The translations under genes and the position numbers were made by a program. DNA of 64,000 nt from Muscardinus avellanarius (taxonomy: Eukaryota > Chordata > Mammalia > Rodentia > Gliridae): the NCBI GenBank assembly GCA_963383645.1, contig OY726564.1:116582915-116646914 (forward strand), given 5' to 3'. The notes under the pieces are model-generated. The model worked only from the letters and a program-made list of their open reading frames with translations, was not told the DNA's origin and did no database searches. Shown here piece after piece: positions 50,353-62,100 of the stretch (position 1 is its first letter; the number at the start of each line of letters is the position of its first letter).

Positions 50353-53300
50353 CAACCCTGCTCCCCCTTCAGCTTCATTAAAGGACAGTCCTGCTCTTGC
50401 AGAGACTCAGGTCAGATCCTTGTATTTACCCCGATTCCCCTTTGCTCTGAGTCCAAATCCCATCGGCTCTGCCTTCTAAATGGTTTCCTTTGGGATCACT
50501 CCTCACTAACTACCTTCACCCCCATCGCCCGCATTCAGGTTGCCAGCAGTGCCGCCTGGACCACGCATGGCCTCCAGCACGGCTTCCTGCCCCCACTCTC
50601 GTCCCCCACCCCGCCTGTGGCCCTCGCATTAGCTCAAGTGTCTTTTAAAAAACCATGTCAAATACCTCCAGCCTGCATAACCTCTCCAGCGGCTTCCCAC
50701 ATCATTCAGAGCAAAATATAAAGCCTTGAATAAAGGCCACAAACTCAGCCCCATCGAGACCCCACTCCTCCCCTCCTCCCGTGCAGGAGCCTCGACCCCG
50801 GCTGTCCTGGTGCCGGGGTCTGCCCGGCCGCTGCCTCACTGCCCACCGCTGCCCCAACAGTCCTCACACAGGCGTCTACCCATAGGGCTCCCTGTGCCAC
50901 CATCTAGGGCTGCATAAGCAAGCACCCCAAACCCAGAGGCTTCCGCCAGAACAGCCCCTATGCCTCCAACGCCCTCCGCTGGGCTGGGGCGGCAGTGGCT
51001 GGGTGGCTGGGTGTGCTCCTTCTAGCAGGAGTCCCGTCACCTCCGCCCGTCTTCCCATGGGGCTGCTGGGACTTCTGGGACTGGAACATCAACGGGTCCC
51101 AGGGTGAGAGCCTCAAAAGGACCAAAACATATGGCCTCCACGGGCAGCCCCGGAGCTGCAGGATGCCACCTCCAGCCCAGGCACAGGGGCCGGGGAGCAC
51201 ACCTCTTGGTGGAGAAGTGTCCCCACTGCACGCAGGACACCTTCATGGAGCCTGTGGGGTCGGGGTGAGGCCACGCTCTTGTCTTACCTTTTTCTGATAG
51301 ATGTATATAAAACCTCTCGCCCTTGCCTTGGTTTAACCTTATTATTACAACTCGCTAGTGTGTATACATTCTCTGTAAAACCTTTAAGTAACTGAAAACC
51401 ATCACTGTGGAGAAGACGGCAGGCGGGTCCCCCGAGAGCTTCCCGCGCCGACCACTAAGAAATCATATCTACCCCCAGTCTGGGAGGTGTCAGAAACCAT
51501 ATCTACCCCCAGTCTGGGAGGTGTCAGAGCACCGTGTTACTGACCACGAAGCTGCCGCTTGGGTGATGGTCCTGGCTAGCGTGGCCAAGGGCTGAGGACC
51601 GGGCAGGGTCCCGAGGTGCTGAGCGGCATGTCCACATCTTTTACTCTTCCCTCCCGTGTCCCGCTTTCTTTCCAGTCTGGGCGGCTGTGGACGCCATCAC
51701 TGTGGAAACCCCGCAGGACGTTCTTCGGGCTGCCCGGGGAAAGAGCGTCACGCTGCCCTGTACCTACAGCACCTCTGCCGCCGACCGGGAAGGGTTCATT
51801 CAGTGGGATAAGCTCCTGAGGGCCTACTCGGTAAGGCTCCTTCACTGTGGGGCATCCTGGGGATGGGACCACCTGCCATGAGCTCTCAGAAGGCAAGCCC
51901 AGGAGGTCTCCCAAGGACAGCTGGCTAGAGCTGGGCGTGGTGGCCCAGTTTGCAATCCCAGTACTTGGGAGGCCAAGACAAGAGGATCGCGGTTTGCGGC
52001 CAGCCAGCTACTTAGTGAGGCCCTCTGCTACTTGTTGAGACCCTGTTTCAAAATTAAGAATAAAATATAGGGCTTGGGGTGTAGCTCGGGGGTAGAATGC
52101 CCCTGGGTTCAATCCCCAGTACAAAAAATAAAAAATAAAAAAAAAATTGGCTAGAATTGATTTAGCAAAAAGTAATAAAGGGGGAAAGAGACAGGAGGAT
52201 CTCAGGTTCCAAGCCAGGCTGTCAACTTAGCAAGGCTCTCAGCTACTTAGTGAAACCCTGTTTCCAAATAAAAACTAAAATATGGCTAGGGTTTGATGAC
52301 AGAATACCCCTGGGTTCAATTCCCAGAATTACAGAAAAAAAAATTTAAAAAAAAGGAAAGAAGGACAAAAGGAAAGAAGTGATCAAAGGAGCCCACACGG
52401 CCGCGGTCATCGAGGCCGTTGGGTTGGGTCAGGGTTGAGGTTGGGCGCCGCCTGCCTGCCTCTGGCTCGGAGACCGTGGAGGGCAGTTGCAGACAGGCGA
52501 CAAGAGAAGAAAAAGGGAAATCCTAATCTACTGAGGAGCACTTACGGGGCCTTAGTTTGGGGTCCCGGGCCACACCAGGCCTCTCCGGGAGGCAGAGCGC
52601 CTTTCCCCGTGGTACGCACAGCAATGGTCAGGTGCGGTGGCACACCCCGGTAATCCCTGTACTTGGGAGGCTGAGACAAGAGGAGCTCAAGTCTGAGGCC
52701 AGCCTCAGACCGGCCCGGAGGTGGCAACCATGCGGGGCTTCTCCCTCCTCCCAGGAGAGGGTGGTCACCTGGCAGTTTGTGACCAAAAAGTACATCTATG
52801 GAGAGCGTTACGAGAACCGCGTCAACGTGTCGGACAACGCCCAGCTGTCGGACGCCTCGGCCACCATCGCCCAGCTGACCATGGACGACAACGGCACCTA
52901 CGAGTGCTCCGTGTCACTGATGTCAGACCTGGAGGGCACCTCCAAGTCACGCGTGCGCCTCCTGGTCCTCGGTGAGTGTCTCAGAGCCCAGAGCCCGAGG
53001 CGGCTCACCCTGCGGGCCTGCTCAGGGCCGGCCGCCCCCCTCCCTGTGCACCTGAGGGCCCCGGCTCTCCACAAACGGCCGAGGCAGGTCCCTGCTCTGT
53101 CCATGCTTCCTCCCTCACCGGCTCTTCATGACAAATGCATGAAACAGAAGAAACAGGGAAATCCTAATCTACTGAAGAGACACTTACGGGGCCTTAGTTT
53201 GGGGTCCCCGGGCCACACCAGGCCTCTGTGGGAGGCAGAGCGCATTGTACCTGCGTACCTGTACCACTGTACCTGTACCTGTGTGGTACACACAGGTCAG

Positions 53301-53491
53301 GTGGGTTGGCACACCCCTGTAATCCCTGTACTTAGGAGGCTGAGACAAGAGGAGCTCAAGTCTGAGGCCAGCCTCAGCAGCGTAGCAAGACCTTCAGCAA
53401 CTTAGTGAGACCTTGCTCAAAACTAAAAGTTAACAGAAAATAAGGGCTGGGGGCATGGCTTGGAGGTAGAATGCCCCTGGGCTCAATCCCC

Positions 53492-53545
<54 letters not shown>

Positions 53546-56500
53546 AGGCACACACACACATGCACGCACACACTCACACAAAACACATGCCAAACAAACT
53601 CAGCCCCCAGTCGAAGCCCTTCACACGCGTCCCCACCTCTAGCCCCCACAGACACACCGTCCATCGGTTCCTCTGAAAAGTGTCCCAAGAGAACAGTCTT
53701 TTCATACAAATAACTTACTGGATTGGATTGTTTCAGAAGGACGAGGAGGAGGAGACTGGGGGTTAAAGCGGGGCATTCTGCCTCCGAGCTACACCGCCAG
53801 CGCTTTTTTATTTTTTATCTTAAAACAGGGCCTCGCTACGTTACCGAGGCTGGCCACGAACCTGTGATCCTCCTGCCTCAGCCTCCCCCGTCCTGGGAGT
53901 GCAGAAGTGCGCCACCACAGCGGCTTGGTCATCGGCTTTAATACCCTCGCTCATTTTAGCTGGGCCCCAGAGACGGGCAGCAGCGGCCTCAAAGCCAATT
54001 ACTGGGAAAACTTCAGCGAGCGCCTGGCCTGCGTCCAGTAGCGGCAGCGGCACCCCCTGGGGGCGGCAGCTCTTACAACGAGATAATAGGCACGGTCCCC
54101 TTTGATGGCGTTCCCTTTCCATCACCTGGCGGGGTTTTATTTTTAATTGCTCAGGGTGGTTCCTCGGCTTTTTGAAAACATTATAGTGAGTCGAACCATA
54201 CAGCCAGACAAAGTAGCACTCTATAAATAATAATTAAGATGGCCTTCCACCTGCCTACGGGGCGGGACCACAAGCAGGCAGGTGCCTCCGCGCTTCTCAG
54301 CCGACTTTCAGCAGCTCACACTTAGGTGCCCTTTTCACTTAGATGTCCTTTTCTTCTCTGTTTTCCTTCTCTTTAACAAATAGCATTGTATTCTAAAGAT
54401 CATTCTACTACCTTTTTTTTTTTTTGCGGGTCTGGGGATGGAACCCAGGGGCATTCTACCTCCAACCTACACCCCCTGCCCTATTTTTTTCTTTATTTTG
54501 AAACAGGGTCTCACTGAGTTGCAGAGGGCCTCACTAAGTAGCTGAGGCTGTCCGCGAACCGCGATCCTCCGGTCTCAGCCTCCCGAATGCTGGGATTACA
54601 AGCGTGAGCCACCATGCCTGGCTTCCCAACCTTTATTTTTTTTTAATACTGAAGTTTGAACCCAAAGGCAGCCTACCTCTGAGCTACACCCCAACCTTTT
54701 TTATTTTTCTTTTGAGTCAGGGGCTAGGTTGCTGAGGCTAGCCTCAAACCTGCAAGCCTCCTGCCTCAGCCTCCCAAATGCTGGGATTACAGGCATGCAC
54801 CCAGCGCCTGCTTCCGCCCTCCCTTGACGATGTCCACAGGCAGTTCCCCTGATCAACACATGCAGATCTACCTGGCTATCAGTGTACATTCCAGTGTGGA
54901 CGCAATGGGATTTACTCAAGTGCTCCATCTGGATGGATACGGAGGCTGAGACTTTTTTTGTACGAATGATACTGCAGTGTAATCCCCACGCGTACCCAGT
55001 GCCCGGTGACTATCAATACTTACACCCCACCCCATCCCAAGGACACCCTGAACCTGATCATGGAACTGGGTGAAACAAATGTTTGTTTTGCAAAAGAAAA
55101 TGAGACATGTTGTCCTACATGTTAATACAGTTCTCTTTAAAAGTTTTCTTTCAGCTGGGTGGGGCAGAGCATGCCTGTGATCCCAGTACTTGGGAGGCTG
55201 AGACAGGAGGATCAAGGATTCAAGGCCATCTTCAGCAGTTTAGCAGGTCCTGCTAACTGAGATCCTGCTTCAAAATAAAAAAATAAAAGGGTGGAATGCC
55301 CCTGCTTTGGCCTCCAGTGTCACCGCTTTGCCCCCCCGGGGCTGTTTTTAGGTAGAAGGCTTTGGGCCGCCCCTCTGGCGGTGACCTCTGGAGGAATCCG
55401 CGAGGCTCAGCGGCCGGTCCCTGTCGGCTGCGGTGGTCTCGCGGCCTCTGGTGCCCCCTCATGTCTGCAGTAGGAGGTGCAGGCGGCGGGGCCTCGGCCC
55501 ACAGCCCGGCAGGTGCACTCCGGCCAGCCAGGTCCTCCGGAAGATGCAGGTAAGGACTTCTAGTCCCGCCTGGGAGGTAATTCCGCCCACTCAGAGCCAT
55601 AGGACAACCCCGCAGCCACATGTGCTGCCCTTTGGACTAGGTTTTTCTCTCTCTCGATCCGAGCTGGGGTTTTTTGTTTTGTGGTCTTGGGGATTGAGCC
55701 CAGGGGCAATCTAACTCTGGGCTACATCCCAGACCTTATTTTTTATTTTAATTGATTAACTAATTTAATTTATTGTGGTGCTGGAGACGGAACCCAGGGC
55801 CTCTTACCGCTGGGCTATTCTCCCAGCTCTATTTGTAACTTGGATCCTGGGCCTTGCTAAGTTCCTGAGAGCCTCCCTAAGTTGTTGAGGCTGGCTCTGG
55901 CTTTGAACCTGCAATCTTCCTGTCTTGATCTCCCAAGTACTGGAATTACAGGTGTTTGTCTCTATGCCTGGCTTATTATTTTTTTATTTTTTATTTGAAA
56001 CAAAGTCTTGCTGAGTTGCTGAGAGCCTTGCTAAGTTGCAGAAGCTGTTTTTGAACCTGTGGTCCTCCCGTCTCAGCCTTCCAAGTACCTGGCTGGTTTT
56101 GACGTGGTAGCTGACCGTCCAGTGATGGCACTGGCCTGAGGGGGTGGGAGGTGCTTGGAACAGGTGAGGCAGGAAGGGAATTTTGGCATCGCATCTCTGC
56201 TGACAGCAACCTCCTCAGGATAGCCAGCTCCTACAAGCCAATGGCTCTACCTCTGCCTCTGGGGAGGATCCAGGATTCCATTTCCCTAATCAAAAGGCCG
56301 GATGCAGCCGGGAGTGGTGGTGCATGCTTGTAATCCCAGCTGAGACAAGAGGATCATTGCGGTTTGTGGACAGACTCAGCTATATAGTGAGGCCCTTTGC
56401 AACTCAGTGAGATGCTGTTTCAAAATAAAGAATAAAAAATAGGGGTGGGGGTGTCACTTGGAGGTAGAATGCCCCTGGGTTCCATCCCAGGACCAAAAAA

Positions 56501-59077
56501 AAGGGGGGGCATGCATGGAGGTCTCGGGCGCTCAGCTCGGTGGGTCCCGCGTGCATCTGAGGTGCCACGTCCCCTGCTCTTCATCCTATTTCCCAAAGGA
56601 AGCTGGCAGGGAAGGGTCCCGCGGCCAGTCCTGAAGTGTGGCTGTGCGTGACATGGGACTCCTGGGCTTTCAGATCAGCTCTGACTGAGGCCACAGGAGC
56701 AAGGGTGGATGGTTGGTCAGCACGGAGGAGGGCTGGAGACAGTGGTGCAGCAGAGCGGCCTCACAAACGCCACCTCCTCCCATCCCAAGGACCTGCAGGG
56801 CGGGAGGCACTGACCAGTGCTGCCCCACTGCTGAAGTCCAGGAGCCGGCGAGTCCTGGGCCTTTCAGCTGGGGGCTGCGGCAAGCAGGGAGCCTCAGGTC
56901 CTCGGGCTCACTCCCTCCTCTTTACAGTGACCACATGGGGGCCTAGAGCCCTCGACTCAGGCTAGAGCCCTGCGAGGCCACCGCCGGCCCACCATGCCCG
57001 CTGTAGGCACTGCTCTCGAAGAGGGTGACAGGCCCTGAGAAGTATCGGGGGCGAAGTGATTTTATAGTGCTATGTCTCCCCACCCAGCTACAAATGTCTG
57101 TGCTTGTGAACACACAAGGCAATGTGTGTGCGCACGCGCGTGCACCTGGGTGGCAGGGGCTGTCACCAAGCCCCACTCAGTCCTCGCCTCCTCTGACCTC
57201 CCCCTTTGCAGTGCCCCCCTCCAAGCCAGACTGCAGCATCGAGGGCGAGGCAGTGATTGGGAACAATATCCAGCTAACCTGCCGGTCGGCGGAGGGCTCC
57301 CCAGCCCCCCAGTACAGCTGGAAGAGCTACGACGCCCAGAACCAGGAGCGAGCGCTGGTCCCACCAGGTGAGCCGGAGGGTGGGCTCCCGCGCGGTGCAC
57401 CCAGGGGAGAAGGGGCTGCCGGCGCCGTGGCATCTCGGGCCAGCCCTAAGCACTGCTCTCTCCCAAAGCCGACCTCAGTGAGGAACAACGGTGTGTGTAA
57501 AGCACTCAGCCGCCATTCCTTCAAAGCACAAGCGGGAGCTCTCCATGCAAAGGCACTGGGGGTTGAAGCCCCAGGTCTAACTCAGAGGCTCTGTCCAAGC
57601 CAGGGAATTTTCTGCCACACTCCCTCCAGCCCAGCCCAGGGCGGGCTCCGCTGCCCCTGTCTGGCCTCCGTGCACACACCACCCTTTCCTGGCCCCACAG
57701 CCAGCCACCCACCATGGGCTCCGAGGGGCCCGGTTCCCAGGAGGTGGCAGGTGCGGCAACCGTTGCCAAGGGACCAGTTTTGGAGTGGGCGGCTCACTAC
57801 TTGGTGTTTTGGTCAGGAAACCAACGGGAAGAAGAGTTATAAGGATATTCTCCTGTGTTACCCAGAGCCAGGCGCGAGGCAGTGCCCTTGGGGCCCGGGG
57901 GTGGCAAGCCGGAGTGTCCATCACACTTAGGCTCTGGGCCACCTCCAGTTTCTTGGGGGCTGAGAAGGGAGCAGGAGGTAAACAGGAAGCTGGCAGGTGG
58001 GCGGAAGGGCTCCGGGGGTGGGGCTCCAGGGGGAGTGCCCAGCGCCAGTGCACGGCCGGCATCCAGTGTACGCCCGGCATCCTGTGCACGCCCAGCCCGA
58101 GGGCTCAGAACTGCATGGCTCTACCGTTCACTCATCTGGGGCAAACCGAGAACTTTGAAATAAAGGAGTAGAACCCAGCTGAACGCACGACGCGGGCGTG
58201 GCGCGGCTCTGAGCAAGCCGCCGGCCTGTGCGCATCTTTCCGGTTGGCCAGTGTTCAGGGCAGTGTCTGGGGGCTTTGAGAGACCCGGGGGCCTCTCTGC
58301 TCGTCCTCCGCGTCCTCCTCTCTTGGCCTGTGAGGGACCCAGGGGCTCCCGGGACAGGGGCGGCAGGTCTGCTGTGGTGCTGGAGGGTCTGAGCTTCCTT
58401 CCAGGGAGTGCTTGTCGCCGAGTTTGGTCCGAGGGGCGCTCCCGCGGGCTTGGGGCCTGGTGCGCCGCTTATTAGCCGTGGCACCCGCACAAGCCGCGTG
58501 GCTTCTCTGTGCCCCGTTTCTCCCTCTGTAAAATAGCCTCGTGTTCACATCACAGGGCTGTTGTGAGGATTAAAGTGTGTGCTCGGCTCCTGCACCAGGG
58601 CCTGGTGGGTGGTGAGCTGGGCCTTCGGGTGCGTGGCTCTGGAGAGGCCCGTGGCGGAGGCGGAGGGTGCTCACCTCACAGGAATAACAGGAGGCGCTGT
58701 CAGCAGGAAAAGCAGCCAGGAGAGGTCCTGGAGGGCTCACGTCAGGCAAGGGCCATTGGCCTTTGCCCCTTAAGCCCGGCCCGCTCCTGGGGCCTCACAA
58801 ATGGGCATCTCCTGCCTCCCCAGGAAAGGCAGCTCCTGGCTGTTAGGAGCCCAGAGGGGAGAATCCCCAGGACATGGAGGAGGTTAAAGGGAGACTTCCT
58901 TCTTTACTTTGCACACTCAGAATTGGGACCTGGGGGTACTAACACGCAACCTCACAACTGGATGGTGGGGGGTGGGTTCTCAAAGCTGCTGTCCCCACCC
59001 TGCCTCACAGAGCCCTAGAAACCTGTCTCTTCTTCTTCCTCTGTGGGTCAATCCAAAGCCTCTCCTGACAGGGTGAT

Positions 59078-59127
<50 letters not shown>

Positions 59128-62100
59128 TTGAGCCCAGGATCATTCTACCTCTGAGCTAAAACCCCAAGCCCTATTTTATTTTGAAATAGGGCCTCGCTCA
59201 ATTGCTGAGGGTTTTGTTAAGTTACCGGGGCTGGCCTCCAACCAGCAACCCTCTTCTCTTACCTCCCAAGTACTGGGACTACAGGTGTGCACCACTACAG
59301 CCAGCCTTTTCTGACCTTTAAAATATTCCAGTTCACCACGGGTGGAGAGGAAGGCTCCTTGACTTAGCGCTCTATGAAAACATCTGTCGGGGAAAAGAGC
59401 AGGGAGCCTGCGGCAGGAAACAAGAGTCTGGGCCTGGATCCTGCGACCTGTAGCTGTGAGTCACACACGGCCTCTCTGACCCCCAGCAACATCACCCGGA
59501 AGAAAAAAAGGCCGGATGATCCTGGCTGTGAAGGGGATAAAAGGTCACCGGCTTTTTTTTTTTTTAATGCTCGGGATTAAACCTTGGATTAAACCCAGGG
59601 TCATTCTTGAGCTAGACCATCAACCCTATTTAATTTAGATATTATTTGGAAACAGGGTCTCACTAGGTTGCTGAGGCTGGCCTAGAACCTGCGACCCCCC
59701 TTTCTCAGCCTCCTAAGTATGGGGAGTACAGAGGTGCGCCACCAGGCCTGGCTAGGAGCTCGCCTATTGATATCTCTGCACATACTGTTAACTATGGCCC
59801 AGTGGAATAGAAATCCGAATGTCACGGGAGGAAGGGTGGTTCTGGAGGCTGGGACGCTTTGTGGGGGGAGGCGTGGGCTGCGGCAGGAGGAGCCTGCGGC
59901 CTGAGCTGATGGACAAGCCGCAGTATCTGGGAGCAGGGAAGCTGGGCCTGTCACAGTGCCGGAAGCCCAGGCTTCCCAGCCGGGGCAGAAGCAGGGGCTG
60001 CAGCTGTCCAGCGCACACCCCTTCATGGCCACCAGGCGTCACTGCTGCAGCAGAAATGTTGGTTTTCTCTGGATTCCAGAAAGCACTAGTCCTTTTCAAA
60101 AGTCAAGAGGGCTTGGAGTCCCAGCCCAGAACCAGAGCCAGTCCATGGGACACGGTGCACACTGGTTCACCAGAGGGCTTGGAGTGTCCGAGTGTCCTGG
60201 TACTCTCCCCACCCTGCTGGGCTGAGAGCCGGCCTGCACTGTGTTACCCCAGACACTGAAGATGTGGGGATCTGACCCTAGAGAACCTCTGCAGGCCTGG
60301 GGCCCTGGAGCATTTCCCAGGACATGTCCCTTCAAAATCCAAGTCCTTGCCGGGCGTGGTGGCGCACACTTGTAATCCCCGCGCTTGGGAGGCAGAGACA
60401 GGAGGATCGCGCAGGTTCGAAGCCAGCCGCACGCGCTGGCTTAGGAGACCCTGTTTCCAAATAAAAATGTAAAAATAGGTCTGGGAGTGTAGCCCAGAGG
60501 TAGAAGGGCTTCCAGGAACCCCAGTACCACACACACAAAAAAAATCCAAGTCCTTTAGAAAATGGGGCCTTGGACACCAGAAGCCCCATCAAAGATCCCC
60601 AGTGTCCTTAGCAAGTTAGAGATCTGGGCGCACCCAACACATCTAGCCCTGGCTCAGTGTGTGTGTATGTGTGAACCTGGGGATTGGCCCCAGGGGCATT
60701 CTACCTCTGAGCTGCCCCCCAGCCCTATTTTAGTCTTTTATTTCGAAACAGAGTCTCACTAATTTGTGGAGGGCCTCACTAAATTGCTGAGACTGGCTGT
60801 GAACCTTGATCCTCCTGCCTCAGCCTCCTAAGTGCTGGAATTACAAGTGGGCATCACCACACCCAGCTCTGGTGGTTTATAAACTTGCTTTGGGCAGGGA
60901 CCTCTCTTCCATATAAGCAATATTCTAGAAAACTCGCCAGAACTGGAATTCTAGGATAGAAAGGGCAGCATTCCACAGAGAATCCAGAAAGAGGTAGTCT
61001 GGGTTTCAAGGGAAGAAAGTATTGTATTTGTGGGAAGATCAAAAGACAATAACCCCAATCAAAGTGTTCTTATTCCCAGGCGGTAGGTGACAGATGATTC
61101 TTAACGCCCCTTTTCTTCCTTGTGGAGGCTTCTCTGACCCTCCAGATGAGAGTAAACACTATGAGCTCAGATTCGCCTGCGTTGAACCGCTGTGTCTCTT
61201 CCTCTGTAGGCTGGAAGTGCCAACAGGACAGGGACTCTCTTCAGTTTGCTTATAGCTGCGACAGCGTGCAGAATTTCGGGATTGAACTGAACCAAAATGA
61301 TAGTTTTATGTCACATACAAATTCTTAATATCAGTGTACGCTGCTTCTGTGGGGGGGTAGTGAGGACCAAACCCAGAGGCATTCGATACCTTTGAGCTAT
61401 ACCCCAAGCCCTTTCTATTTTTTATTTTGAAACAGCGTCTTGCTAGGTTGCTGAGAGTCTCAGCTAAATTGCTGAGGCTGGCTTTGAACCCTTGGTCCTC
61501 CCTGTCTCAGCTTCCCAAGTAAAGTATTATAGGCATGTGCCACCACACCCAGCCTGTACATTATTATTTTTATGATCTACAAAACTTAAAAGAAAGTTAA
61601 TTGACCCAGGGAGTTTTAGCCCTTAAAACAGGATTTTTGCTCTAGCTGTCATTTCTTAATTTTGAAACCTGAAGAGACGTCTCTGCACCTCCACTGGAGC
61701 TGGAAGTGGAGACACTTGTTCCATTTCCCATCCCAGGTTGTGGAAGGATGCGAGCCCTTGAGAGGGAGCTCCTGCTGAGAGGGCCTTTAGAGACACTGCA
61801 GCCAGGTGGGAGGCTTCCCGGGGAAGCTGGTGGGAGCCCTGCTACCCTGCTAGAGCCTGGCCTGTTGCTGAAGATTAGGCGGGAGCAGCCTCTGAAGCGT
61901 CTGCAGGAGCGGGGACGGGGTCCTGCTTTATAAAGATGGCTCCTAGGGAGGGCGCGCTGCGCTGGCGGCAGTTAAGTCAGAGGACGGGTCACAACGCCAG
62001 TGAAACATCTCTGCGGGCAGGACATACACGGGTGTAATGCTCCTCCTTCAAGGAGAAGAGCTCCACTGGGGCCTCTAGTGGACACAGGGCTGTCCCAGGA

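Larger units (their letters stand above)
40088..51675 (+). other. GPA33 intron 1
   Basis: 11.6 kb. Stretches 40650-42330, 43080-44700, 45120-45725, 45925-46415, 47620-48790, 49650-50120 and 51240-51675 hold nothing I can assign. Repeats are listed separately. Confidence 0.85.
51831..52754 (+). other. GPA33 intron 2
   Basis: 0.9 kb, largely repeats: two SINEs and the left copy of the duplication around exon 3. Confidence 0.9.
52972..57211 (+). other. GPA33 intron 3
   Basis: 4.2 kb; SINEs are dense in its central part. Nothing recognised at 53930-54410, 54815-55150, 55320-55680 and 56500-57211. Confidence 0.85.

Noticed and set aside
52557..53405. 282-codon frame through GPA33 exon 3
   Set aside because: Only 52755-52971 is exon; the rest translates duplicated intron and SINE sequence.
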